Below, piece by piece: positions 25,509 to 37,960 of a stretch of DNA of 64,000 nucleotides. The stretch is from contig NC_092329.1 of NCBI RefSeq assembly GCF_036785885.1, positions 7,502,001-7,566,000 of the forward strand, given 5' to 3'. A program made the translations under genes and the position numbers. The stretch's first letter is position 1, and the number at the start of each line of letters is the position of its first letter. Under the pieces are notes generated by a model. That model was not told the DNA's origin. It did not search any database and worked only from the letters and a program-made list of their open reading frames with translations. The DNA comes from Coffea arabica. Its lineage: Eukaryota; Streptophyta; Magnoliopsida; Gentianales; Rubiaceae.

Positions 25509-28500
25509 GATATATATATATATATGTATAGACACACACACACACATATATGTATGTATGCATGCATGCATGTATGTATTGTGTTTGTTGGCTCTCATAT
25601 CTCATCCTATCTTGTAATTTCATGCGTCCCTAATTGTGAATTAATGTCATGTCTAGTTATCATTTGATGTTGTTGATTTTGGTACCACTATGTGTTGGCA
25701 AGTTTATGCTCATAGTTCTCTTAATTGGTGATATCCAGCCCTAATGGACGGCAGTTTGTGTCATGCAAGGAAATTTCTTCATATTTGCTATCTCTTCGTG
25801 GCATTCAAGTTGCAAATCAGCTTACAAGCAATCAAATCAATGCTGAGCAGACTGCTAACAACACGGTTTTTGTCAACGTATATGTTTTGCACTCTTTTTT
25901 TGTGAGAAGGTGTTCTTTTTTTTTTTTTTCCTTGGTTATTTTGACTGATAGAGGGTAGTGCAGACTGTAGGTGAGGCTACTGTAGATAAGAAGATTGGGG
26001 TGAACCCTGTATGCCAAATATCACCAGCTGTTGCCTCTACACCTGGTAACTTTGTGGTTGAAGTTACTCTGAACACTGGGGAGGACATGCCAGGAGTTCA
26101 AGTGGGAGAGGTTTTACATTGTGACAAGTGTGAAATGACTTTTATTGCACAGGATGACCTTTTGCAACACCAGTCATGTCATCGCAGAAGGAGATCAAAA
26201 AATGGTGAATCTGTCACTGATGGAGTAATAATTAGAGATGGTAAATTTGAATGTCAGATCTGCCATAAGACATTTCTTGAAAGACATCGTTACAATGGCC
26301 ATATGGGAGCCCATGTGAGGAACCAAGTTAAATTTTCTGATCAAAATCGAGCTACTAATGTGAAAGATTCTCTTGGCACTGGGACTTTTGATGTTATTCC
26401 TCCTGGTTCTTTGGGGAAAACTTCAGATGCTCTAGAAAGCTACATTGCTACTGGAAATCCATGGGCAAATGCTGATCATGTGCTGAATACTTATTCACTT
26501 CATTGTAGTGATAAGCAGCATGGAGATCGGAACGAGTCTAATGATATGGTGCGAAAAGTTGACAAGGCTATTGATGTGGATGTCTTGAAACACAACTTAC
26601 CTTCAAATTCTCAAGCTGGTTTACATAATAATGGAAACAATGATTTCTGTGGAACAGCTGAAGGTTCTAGTGCCATCAAGGGGGTTGCCATCGGAAATGA
26701 AGCTGGTGTTAAGATGCCCCATTCTGAGAGCTGTAGACCTGCTGTATTGGATAAAATACCAGGTAGAATTGATAAAACTGTAACAGGGCCGTCTGTTGAC
26801 ATGGAGGAGCCCAAAGTGCAAGTAGATGCTGGGATTGATTTTCTTGAAAATGTTGATATTGGTTTGGATGATGGTCATTTATCTCACAAGGTGATTGAAA
26901 TTAGACTCGTGGGCAATAAATATGATGCTGATGAATCAAATGTTTTTGACAAGAAACATGATGGGCTAGATGTAACTAGTGGGATTGGACACCTGCAGCA
27001 TAGTGAAGCCAAAGACCATTTATGCAGGAATGATGATAATTTGGATGGAAAATTAATCTGTAATGTTTTCGGATCTAAACAAGATACATCTTCTGATTAC
27101 ATGGCCCCATGTGTTGATAAGGAAAAATGCTATGACAATGTTTTGAATTATACTCGGCCAAGCCCTAGCTCAATGGTAGTTGGACAGGAAGATAATAGAA
27201 TCTATCCATTGGTAGGCAAGGAGAGTCATAGTGCTGTCGAGTTGACAAAGGATTCTCCAACTGGCCTCCAGGAAGAAAGGAATATTGGTACTTGTACTGT
27301 TCCTCCATCTTGGAATGAGCAAGTTAATTTTATTGAAAAGTACAACGATGAAGTTTCTACTTGCTTTTTAGAGGGCCATGAGCAGCCAAAAGATTCCGGA
27401 AGCAGCTTACCATCTATATCTTCTTTTCAGGAGAACTGTGGTGTCCCATTGTATTCTAACAGGATTTCAGCAAGGCAGATGTGGGAGCCTAAAGTAAATG
27501 ATGTCCAAAATGTCAGGAATAATGGTTTGTTTCCTTTCAGCTGCAGTAGTGATCCAATGAATATGGATTCCATAACTAGCAGTAAGAATGGGAGAAGACC
27601 TGAATTTCGTTCATTTTTTCCATCCGCAAGTGCTGGAGATAACATAGACGATGTTCACAATAATCTATCTGAACAAAGTGGAAAGCCGCCATCTGGAAGT
27701 GTTTTACTTACTCAGTCCTTCACTGCTGAAGCCTCTCAGCAGCCTTATGATATGAATAAGATCTTTGCCCCTCAAGTCGATGAGTGCAAACTTACTGATA
27801 CTGGATACTCCAAATTCAAGGACCTTTCTCTTGCTTCTGACAGTCAGCCATATAGTAAAAATGTTCAGCTGGAAGGGTTCCCTGCAGAGAATTTTGACAT
27901 CCAATCTGGTATCAAGCAAGTGTCTGGTGTTCAGAGTAACTTGAATAATACTGCCCATAATGGTCCGGATAATCACAGAGAAGCTAGAGCTTTTGGGATT
28001 GATTTACATGGTCCAGCTTTTGGTGACCAAACATGTGATTTTGATAATAGATTTAACATGATTTACCAAGGCAAGGTTTGGGAGGGCCCAAAAATAGACG
28101 ATGTTGAAAATTCTGGCAACAAGTTCATTATTGGTTTTGATGGTGGCAATACCCAGCCTGTTGAGGATGTTATGTCTGGCAGCATCTGGAGAACTGGAGA
28201 AGGAAATTTCTTGCAAACGGGTTTAGCCAATACTTCAACCCCATTAGAAGAATCATCAAATTCCTTTCGGAACTTTGATATTATATCTCAAAAGGTACAT
28301 CAAAATTTTCACTTACGATTCATTGGCTTGCTTTTGTTGTTTATTATGATGATGCTCCCTGTGAAGTTTTCCTTATCTCAAAACCTTTTTGTTTCCTTGG
28401 CTTCCGTGTTCACGTTATGTCTAGAATACTGCTTAGGCTGTGTTGAGGAGGCATTTCAAAGCATACTTTTGAACAAGGAAGTTATTTTATTCATGAAAAT

Positions 28501-29418
28501 TAAGTTGTTGATTTTTATAGGATTATAAAGCCTTGAGGAATTGACATTATACATAGAGAATTTTGCAGTTCATAGATTCACTACTCTGAATGTGTCAATA
28601 TAAAGGACTCTTTGCAATTAAAGTTGAAATTATTCCAACCCTTAATTTTTGTCTAATTGTTTTTATTGCTTTAGAAACAGCTTAACTAAAGCATTAACTG
28701 CCCAATATGGAGAAAGAAATACAAATTTTTTATCTGCTGCTGTCAGCACGCAACAAAGTATAGCCATGAATAGAACTTGAAATTTTTAACCAGTAAATAA
28801 ACTTGGAAATGAGAATCTAGGCTATCTTAGTTCCTATCTTGCCCAAATGATAAATTCTTCTTTGTAATATCAGTTCAAATCCGCATGGAGTGTTTCCTAG
28901 CTTTCCCCGATAGTATTTGCATCTAAGTTCTCTCTGTCATCCAAAGTTTTATATGTTTTCAAGTTTTCATTTCACAGTGAACATGTGTTCTCTTTTGTTC
29001 CGCCAGACTCTATATGATATTCACTAATGATGAGCTACGCATTCAGGGTGACAGACTCTTTGGAGTGAACCAGAACTACGAGGGGGGCACTGGCTTTGAA
29101 GGGTTGAGATTAGGAAGAAGTAACCCGGTGGAGTACAGTTTTATGACAGCTCAAAGTTCAAATTCTATTCCTGGAGAAAACAAGGGTTTCTCATATGATG
29201 TGAATACAGGGCAACAGTATGATTCCTCATTTTGGCTAGGAATGGATGCATTGATGCCTAATGTAACTGGTCAGAATCCGGTCCCTACTTTTTGTGTCTG
29301 GTGTAGGAATGAGTTCTATCAGGAGGAGCCTGTGCCTTCAGGAGCAGAGGCAGGTGCAATTGGCTCTATGTGTCCAGCATGTAGTTCTAAGATTTCTCAG
29401 CGATTCAATGTTTTGTAG
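21662..29418 (+). CDS. MBD8: MBD8-like methyl-CpG-binding-domain protein with AT-hook and zinc fingers
   Basis: Four exons join in phase: 21662-22644, 25739-25877, 25964-28294 and 29047-29418, giving 1274 residues. Order of parts: Ala/Pro/Ser-rich N-terminus; AT-hook KRKRGRPRK at about 183-191 (minor-groove DNA binding); MBD at about 298-350, starting LPRGWALLLSVKKKDGRAW and continuing over the first splice into RQFVSCKEISSYL; C2H2 finger at about 427-447 (CDKC...HQSCH); second C2H2 finger at 471-491 (CQIC...HMGAH); a long acidic/polar region rich in Asp, Asn and Ser, probably disordered; and a C-terminal pair CVWC (1234) and CPAC (1260), like a zinc ribbon. It is surely a nuclear chromatin-binding protein; whether it reads methylated DNA is not clear, since several plant MBDs do not. 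The start ATG (CCACCATGGCT context) is the first in frame. The Arabidopsis MBD8 I recall is shorter (about 520 residues). Confidence 0.85.
22873..22905. repeat. (AAAAG)n microsatellite
   Basis: About six AAAAG units in intron 1 of the MBD gene. Confidence 0.9.
25018..25349. repeat. Inverted repeat enclosing tandem repeats in MBD intron 1
   Basis: Left arm 25051-25116 and right arm 25284-25349 are 66-bp reverse complements with one mismatch. Between them lie two full copies and one partial copy of a 60-70 bp unit containing TTCTAAATGTACGTACACTT; a further, diverged copy of that motif (25026-25045) lies just outside the left arm. Each unit carries the palindrome TGTACGTACA. Transcribed RNA would form a long hairpin with a loop of about 167 nt. 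No terminal target duplication was seen. Confidence 0.85.
25463..25580. repeat. Compound microsatellite (TC)n(TA)n(CA)n(TATG)n(CATG)n
   Basis: A run of TC repeats from about 25468, then TA repeats, ACACACACACAC, then TATG and CATG units. It lies in the last part of MBD intron 1. Confidence 0.9.
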
Positions 29419-32400
29419 GCTTACCCATCACCAGATGCTCCAGCACTGTCAAAGAACCTCTTCAATTTCTTAGTGAAGATTCTTTGTGTATCCATAAAGG
29501 ACTTATAACAGACGAAAGGAAACCAAATCATTTGTTAAAGACATTTGTTTTTCTTTGATAGATAGGCGGGTAGAAGTATTGCACTGATAGCTGATTATTC
29601 TTTTAAATTACTAGTAGGAGGTAAAAGAGCTAAACCTTCCAACAAACTCCGAACACTTTTAGCGGAGGAACATCCCACCTTAATGGCCTTAATCAAGTGC
29701 AATCAGCTTTTTCAATTTACCATCACATTACCAACTGCTAAAATACTGGGAAAAAAATCTTGTGGCCAAAGAAGACTTTGGGGTGAAATCAGGGACCCCG
29801 TTGTCTCTCTGCTTCATGATTTTCCATCCCAGGCTCAGAGCCCGTGGGTAGATGCGATTTCCATCAAGAAGAATCAGCATCAGGAGGTGGCCGCAGCAGC
29901 TGTGGTATGGACCACAGACTGAGCTCTCCTCTCTCCATTTTTGCTTTCTTCTCACCAAGCAATACGAACAACTCAAAACTCAGTTTTACCGACCAAACAA
30001 GTTTCTTGCACATTTTGAAATGAACTCTCTCCCGTTAATTTTTTCCACCCATAAAACACGACAATAAGTTCACTCACAGCACTTACCCAGAAAAAACGTA
30101 GCTCTAGATTTTTCAAAATTAGTCTGGGAGTGTGTCCCACGACGATTGGTGACCGTATGATTTGAATGTTGAATAGATGAATGCCGGGCATCTGAAGTAC
30201 TTTATGCCTGGAGATGCATTGCTGCCTTTTGGTACAGTTCTATAATTATCAAGAAGGACGTCATAACTACGCAAGAAGAAGCAGTAGTGTTGTCCCAGAA
30301 GATGTACAGTATATATCATCAGGTCTAAAGCATGATAAGAAATTTATCATATATTTCTCGGAAAATCTGGCTGTTATCATTCTAGGATTAGTTTTGAGAG
30401 TATTATGGATGACTTTCTTAGATTTGACCATTTTGCTTCTGGGGAGCATGTTCCAAGAAAGTTGAACTTTTTTCTGTCGCTCTCATTTTTAACTTTTCAA
30501 GCTTCCACCTCTTCAATGATGAACTTCATTTCATTGTTCCTTTAATCACCTATCCAAAGTAACAAGAAAATTCAAGTCCCTTTTAGCATCCTTAATCCTG
30601 AATACGTACCAATTGATGATATACTATCGACCATTGACAATTGAGGACAATGGCATGTTATACTCAAATGCGTAGGCGAAACTGGTCCTCCTCCTTTAGT
30701 CAACCAAGATGTTCATCAACTCTACCTGCTGGCTACTTGCTCTAAATTTGTACTGCTCCATACTAATGGGAGGTTGGAGGTGGGTTTATAACTTGTAAGA
30801 AGCTTGCCTTTCCATCGAAGATTGCTTGACCTGCCACCATGAAAATGACCAATAAGGAATCGTTGGTCCAAAGAAGCTACAGCATACCACATGCCTTCAG
30901 GGGCCACCAAAACTGTGTGCCTTTCCAACTCAATTTCTTGCCGAGGTGGTCGAAGCATACACATATATGTATCTCAATATTAAGCATCAAATATTAATGA
31001 AGAAAGAAGTTTTCCCCTCATCCTCATCCGAACCAACCTAACTAGTAAAGGGGAAAAAGTTCAAATTGAAGGCTGAATATGGTAGGTTTCTGTGGAAAGA
31101 TAAAATAGTCAAGTCTGGGTTGTGTTTTTTCAGACAGCTGCTGTAAAACTATCAAGTACTAATGCAACATTGTTATATTGATAATTCATCAAGTTCCAGA
31201 CGATAAGAGCCTTGGGCTGAGATGAGGGATGCTTGTGTGCTTCAGCTGAAGCATTTCTTTAGGCACTCAACAAGATTCAGTTCTGCAATTGAGGATTAAA
31301 AAGGTTGTTCCAAATGTATCAATTTGATGCGCAAGCTCCAAGTGTATATGTGTTCTAATGATCAAATAACTGCAGTTGGGTTGGGGGCCATCTGCATTTT
31401 CAGTCATGTTTGTACAAGCTTTCGACATTCTTGTACGATCGAAAAAACTTTCTTGAACATGTGACAGAATCCTTTTTAACAGAAAGTTTTCCTAGCCTTT
31501 TATATTTTATCATCTCTGTCATAGATATAGATATAGATCTATTCTGCTTTACCTGGATGACAGCAGAGACAGACAACACACAGGATATGGAAATCTCCTT
31601 CTGCGAACCGCTGTTCTTTATTTTTTTGTTCTAAGGTGGCGGCCGTGGGGCCGGGACTCATGACAAGGGATAAGTCTTTGACGAGTATAAATTTAACATT
31701 GTAGTAAATAAATGTTACTGCTAATTTTTTTAATTTCTACCAAAACAAGCAGTAAAATTTTATATCTTTTAATTGTTAATAAAACTTCAGCTATAATTAT
31801 CGAGTAGTTTGTAAACTATGATTACTGTATGCTAATCAGTAATGACCATAGTGGTTAAGTTTAGCAATTAATAAAGAATCACAATCTTCAAATTTCTAAT
31901 TACTATAGGCAATGGTCAGATATCACATTCATCATTTATTAGTTATTTACCTAAATTGTACTTCAATAATGTACTACTAAAGATACTTACCATAATGTGA
32001 TTCCTTTAAGATTTTGTCTGCATTTTTTTAAGGAATTTTAAACCAGATAAATGCACGCAACTCATTACACACATTTACATCCATTATTGCTAATATTTAC
32101 TTACTTCTTTGATTTATATTTAATTATTTCATAAGTTAATAGCTGAGATCCATCACAATGAATTAATAATCTTTTACTAAACAAATAACTTTTTTAATTC
32201 TCATGATGTAAATTTAATTGTAGCTTTTGTAATTCTTGGTTGAGCATTTATCTTTCAAATTGAGTAATTGGACTCTTTATTAAGTTTATTATCGGTGATT
32301 TTACTAGATATACTAAACAACAACTGTGAATTTCTCATTTGTGTTGACTTGTAAAATTTTTTTTTGACATAAGTGTTTTTAATAAAAGCACTTTTAAATT

Positions 32401-32917
32401 ACCATAGATTACTTAAGTTACGAAAAATTAATTACTAAATATCATTAAAAGTAATTTTAGTGCTTAAAAATACTTTTTCTTTAAAACGCATCACAAACTT
32501 AAACGTGCCTAAACTACACAGAGTAATTACCCTAAAAAAAAAAAAAAAAAAACTACATTAGAATAATTCAAACCAAGCAAGACTTTCCACATTGTTTACA
32601 AAAAAATTAAAATAATTTAGCCCTCTTTTTCATTTAATCTTAAATAATTATTCATAGTAATTACCATCATCATCATCATCATCCTCCATTTAAAATACAG
32701 AGCATAAAACCAATGCCAACAAACCTAAGCCTCAGAAACTCGCATGCACCTGGGCTCCTCTCTCCTTTCTCTCTCCCCCTTCAAAATCTCTTTAGGGTTT
32801 CTTTTCTGGGTCTTTCTCTTCCCCAGTAAACCTTAATAAGTCTTCTTTTTTTTTCTTTAATAATTATTTTTTCCTTGTATCTATTCTGAATAATATTTAG
32901 TATTTTATTGATTAAAA
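29419..32917. other. Spacer between the MBD and APRL genes
   Basis: 3.5 kb. The first few hundred bases are probably the MBD 3'UTR. The open frames in 29683-30964 have no recognisable product. From about 31690 to 32700 the DNA is very AT-rich with an A19 run near 32534-32552. The last 150 bases (CT-rich, ending at the ATG) are the APRL 5'UTR. I see no further gene. Confidence 0.45.
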
Positions 32918-35900
32918 ATGGCGATCTTTAAGGTCTTGGGAGCTGGGTTGATTCTGTTATTTCTGTTCGGGAGGGTAACGGCCTCGGATACTATTAGGGT
33001 TCCGTCAGCCTCATCCTTTTGTCCGTTAATCTCCATCAAAGATTCCATTTTGGGGTCCCAAGATCATGCTGATGCATGCCCTGTAGATGGGATCGAGCCT
33101 TTGCACATCACTGGAGTAATTGAGGTACTCTAGGTTTCTAGATATTATTTTTGGATGGCCCATATTCTATTTTCCTTATTTTTATGTTAGAATTTGTCTA
33201 CTTTTTTTTTTTCGGTTTCTGAGTTGGGATTTTTTTTGGATTATTTTCCCTGAACTTTCCTGATGTTTTCTGATACAATTTGATTGATGTAGATTAAAAA
33301 ATTAATGTTGAAAAAAGTTTTTGACTAGTTTCTGGAGATGTTCTTTCAGTTTTATTATTCAGAAAATGAGAAATGTATTTTGGGAAATGATGAATCCAGA
33401 TTTAATTAGAACTAATTGAATATTGGGAAATGTTGTTATTGGAACTTTGAGTTTTGCATGGAAGTAAAAATTGACAGATGTTAAAGTTATGAACTTTGAT
33501 GATAGTATAGGCACTTGGACAATGCCCTTAAGTTTCCATTGACTACCTTGAGTGGGTGAAACTCAGTTTCTTGTCATGCATGGGACTTAAGTATATGCAG
33601 ATGGCAGTCAAAATTTGTTTATGTCAAGATGGTTTTTGGGATTTGGAGAAACTTCATGTAATTATTAGTTTATGGAGCTGTATTTAGGCATTTAGCTGAA
33701 TTCTTTTTGGTGCATAAAGATACAGTATTAGGCTGTGATGAATGTGATTATATAGAAGTTGATACTATTGGTAGAGAGAATAAATATGCTTTGATGGGTA
33801 ATTTGATTTGGCTTCAGAACGGAGTTCCTGGGAAATGAAAGAAGGTGCTTGTTGTTGAAAGTTGCATGTTTGAACTTCTCTTTGATGTGATTGATGGTTT
33901 TTAGATTGCATTAATTGACTTATCCCTGGTAATTGCATGATATAAATATTCAGTAATTGCATAAAGATACAGTATTAGGCTGTGATGAATGTGATTATAT
34001 AGAAGTTGATACTATTGGTAGAGAGAATAAATATGCTTTGATGGGTAATTTGATTTGGCTTCAGAACGGAGTTCCTGGGAAATGAAAGAAGGTGCTTGTT
34101 GTTGAAAGTTGCATGTTTGAACTTCTCTTTGATGTGATTGATGGTTTTTAGATTGCATTAATTGACTTATCCCTGGTAATTGCATGATATAAATATTCCA
34201 ATATTGCTCAAGCCTGGCATGTGAACAAGCTGAAACTATCAGAAAAGTCATCATGAATGCGTAAAGGTCTTATATAGAATATTTGTGAAAATGAGGAAGT
34301 TTATAGCATTAACTTCCCCTACTTTACTAGCATCAAGTGGAATCCTAGTTATAGAAATATAAGAATGTGGGGCCCCTCTTCGTCGAAGGACTGATCTTGT
34401 GCGTGAGATAATTGCATGCGTTTTGATCGTGTTTAGAAAATGGAATAAGTGAATAGGTACCAAGGATAGAAATAACTATTTTCAGGTTTTATGTGATAGG
34501 AACACAGTTATGTGCTTATGATCCAGTTAAATCATGTCCTTTTCTTGCCTTTATCATTTTAGTAAACTTCTAACTAGTGACAGAAGGAAAGGAAGAATTG
34601 TTTCCCTATCTAATTTGATTGAGGAATTGATGCTTTGGGTACATTGAGCAAAGTGTTTGTAGGATTTTCAGTTTTTCTTAATAGATTATTACATTTGGCA
34701 GTTGTTGATAAACAAAGCTAGTAATGATCTATACTGGATAAAAATCGTTATTGTCTCGTGGCTTGTAATCATGCATGCTTCAGTGAGCTCATATCACAAA
34801 GTTTCACTGCCAAGACAATGATCAGACTAACTTCTTTAGTTGGTATTTTTGTATTTGTTTTCCTGTACAGTCAATCTTGCAGCAAATGGTGCTTAAGATT
34901 TCTGACTTTCTCAGGAGAACTGGGGATTAAGTTGTACAGTCTGGTATCCACTGGTCCTGCATGATCATATAATGATGTAAAATTGTATGTCCCTTCTAGG
35001 CAGCCTTTTTTGTAACTATTTGGTAATCAAGTGGAGTATTTAGAAAACGGTCAACATAAAAAACAATAAGCCATCCTGTCCATGGTAAGTGATAGCTTCA
35101 TGTATGCAACACTGATTCTTTCCATGCAACATTTTCTAAGCAGCTAAGTTCCTGAGCCTTGCCAACCTATTATGGTTGCCAAATGTGGCAACTTCTGTTC
35201 TGAAGGAAATTGAAACTTCTAAGACTGATGCATAGCTGAGCATCTGTCACATTTCTGTTTCTGCTTCTCCTGCTCCTTCTGTATATTGTATTTATTTTAT
35301 CTTATTTTTGTGCATTTTGAGATGTTAGGCATTGTGGAGGTAGTAAATAGAGGAGTGTCGAACAACACGCAACTGATTTGAAGGTGGAGTTAAAGTGGAA
35401 ATTGATCAAATTCTTGGTCAATTATGATTGCTGAGATGTAGATAAGGCTCTTGAAAGTAGGAACATCTGCTGTCAATTTCCTGATGAAGCATTCTTCAGT
35501 ACAGCTATTTGATTCTGCATCCTTTTTAAGTGACATGGGTTTGTTTGTATTTCCAGAGCTATAAATGACAATTCCAGCATATACTAGACCAGAGTACTCC
35601 TGGTCAAAGGTTTTAGAAAAGCTAGTAAACATAGAATCCTTCTTTCTAGGCATCAAAAATTGATGAGGTGCATTAAAAGATAATTGGTATTTAAATTCTT
35701 AGCTTTGCTAGGTTTCAACGCATGAAGTAAGCTGCCTCTTAAAGGCGGTGATGTGTTTGAACAGGATAACTTCTGAACCTGGATTGTCTTGAGTTCTAGC
35801 GCACCTTGGTTTCTTTGGCTGGATTTATAATAATTTGTAGCAAAATATATTGTCTGCGCAGATGTGTTAGCAGGAAAGGTTCATTTGCATTTACATTTTT

Positions 35901-37960
35901 CAATTTGACTGATTGTTGGTAATGATATTTGTAGAATGTACTCTATGCCTAACCACTGCTTAGTGCTTTTGCTCTTCTGTTTGTAATCATTGAGACTTTT
36001 TATACTGATAACTATGGTGCTTTAAATAAAGAGTTGGATGATAGTGGACATGCTTTGAGTTGTTGAATTTTTAATGTTCTTGGCTGAAATCTAATGAATT
36101 TTCATTGTCTGTTATGAAGGGGGATGAGGCCTCATTGCAGAGGGCACTGAACATGATTCATGGTAATAAACATGATTATGTTATTCTGCTCTTCTATGCA
36201 TCTTGGTGTCCTTTCTCTGGAACTTTTAGACCAACCTTTTCCATCCTAGCTTCCTTGTTTCCCTCGCTTCCTCATTTTGCAATTGAAGAATCAGCTGTCA
36301 AGCCGAGGTTTGAGCACTTTTGAGTTTTGTCTTCTGAATCCGTGCTTTTTTATGTTGGAAATTGAGGGTTCATAATATGGTTGAATTTTTTGCAGCACTC
36401 TATCGAAGTTTGGAGTACATGGGTTCCCAACAATTTTCCTTTTGAATTCTACTCTGCGTGTTCGGTATCATGGTTCTCGAACACGTGAGTCTCTCATCAC
36501 TTTTTATGAAGATGTGACTGGTAAGGCTTTAAATATTGTGCTATTTGAGTAGATGAAATACTTTGGCGGGGTACTTTCTTGAATTGTACATTTTTACTGA
36601 ATGTTTTAAAAGGTGGAGGTGGTGTGGGAGATGTTTTATCTCTAAGGTGGCTTAAATTCCTGGATGTGAGGAGCAGCGATGGATGCTTAGTAATTGAAAG
36701 ATACTGGAACTTGTACAAATCTCAAAAACTATTAGCTAATTTGACAACATAGTTAACGAGTGGAAAAGGAAATTTTGTAAAGGCAATATTTATGAGACTT
36801 CAGACATGGGAAATAGTTGCATTCTATATTATGGAATTGTGTTCTAATTTAAACCTACGATAAAAGTGCCCTAAAATTCCTTCTTTGAGAATTAAGAGTC
36901 AATCTGTATGCATGTTACTATTCCCACATCCAACTTCAAGTGGCTTAGTAGTTACTAAAAGTATATGGTTTGACTGCTAATGTTGAAACTAGTGGATTTG
37001 CATGAAGAGATTTGGTCTCTCCACTTACTTTCTAACTGCCCTAGTGCTGTTAGCGCCACTGCCTTCTTCCACCATTTCCGGTGATTGTGGTTGTTTTTTT
37101 TCCTTCAATTGGGAGCTTCAAAACTTGCCAATACCTGGACTGATCATTACGTGTTTGTGTCTTTCAAAGCTTTAAACCTGTTGGTGTGAAGGTTAGTGGT
37201 GTTGCTCTTGAGAATATCTGGTATAACCACTTGAGTATGTCTAAGCAAATTTTTGCTTTCCACACAAGGGGCCCCTATTCTACCCTTTCCCCATCTCAAG
37301 AAGAGTTGAAGTAAAATGAAACTGAAAAGGAAAAGCTATAAAAAGTACAAGATGGGGCTAACAGTATAGAGCACTTGCTCTAGGTCTAGGTAGACCTGTA
37401 TTGGGCAGAGGGGCGGCTCATGGTTATAGTAGATGGTGAATGGGTGAGTTTATGACTTCCTTGAATGATTTTAGGAATAAATTAGCTTAACATGTAGCTA
37501 CTTTTCTGGTACAGGCATCAAGACAGCATCATTGAGCGGATTATCTCTGGAGAAGATTGAATGCTCATCAGATCATCAGAAACACAACAGCAGTGATCCG
37601 GAAAGTTGCCCATTCCCATGGGCTAGATCTCCTGAGAATTTGCTTCGGCAGGAGACTTATTTGGCCTTGGCCACTGCATTTGTGCTTATGAGGCTGCTCT
37701 ATGTCTTTTTCCCAGCCCTGCATAGATCCGGCCAGTTAGCCTGGAGAAGGTATATTTCAAACACGAGGTTAAGGAATCTGTGGGAGCACCCGCTGGTGTG
37801 CCTCAACCGAGCAAAACAGTTGTTAAATTCCTTAAAGGAGCCATGCAAGAGAAGCAATTTGCAGGAAGGAGCTATGAATGCCAAGGCCTGGGCTTCCAAG
37901 TCTTTGGCTTCTGTTTCATTTGGAGATAGTAGCACTAGCAGGGTTGTACCAGTAAGTTGA
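32918..37960 (+). CDS. 5'-adenylylsulfate reductase-like protein (APRL), thioredoxin fold
   Basis: Four exons in phase: 32918-33124, 36120-36307, 36396-36520 and 37515-37960, giving 321 residues. Residues 1-22 form a hydrophobic signal peptide ([15 protein letters not shown]). A thioredoxin-like domain spans about 70-172, with active-site region FYASWCPFS: one cysteine (C99) and Ser in place of the second Cys, and the cis-Pro loop GFPTIF. A membrane helix lies at about 222-242 ([17 protein letters not shown]), followed by a basic cytosolic tail. Signal peptide, lumenal domain and one helix suggest a type I protein of the secretory pathway. Plant APRL proteins resemble the C-terminal domain of APS reductase but lack the reductase domain; their substrate is not known. 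It resembles the APRL4/APRL6 group. The first intron is 3 kb and holds a tandem duplication. Confidence 0.92.
33711..34198. repeat. Perfect 247-bp tandem duplication in APRL intron 1
   Basis: 33711-33951 is repeated at 33958-34198 without any difference that I can see; the repeat period is 247 bp. Each copy starts TGCATAAAGATACAG and ends ATATAAATATTC. It is entirely intronic. Confidence 0.95.

Larger units (their letters stand above)
22645..25738 (+). other. Long first intron of the MBD gene (3.1 kb)
   Basis: Donor AAG|GTTCTT at 22645 and acceptor ATCCAG at 25738. The two halves of the MBD join across it in phase. Besides the repeats listed separately it holds no recognisable gene; open frames such as 23551-23838 show no family motif. 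Confidence 0.75.

Noticed and set aside
37350-37440. tRNA-like words (GGGGCTAACAG...TAGAGCACTTGC) in APRL intron 3
   Set aside because: No cloverleaf, no A-tail and no target duplication. It may be a SINE relic, but the support is too weak.
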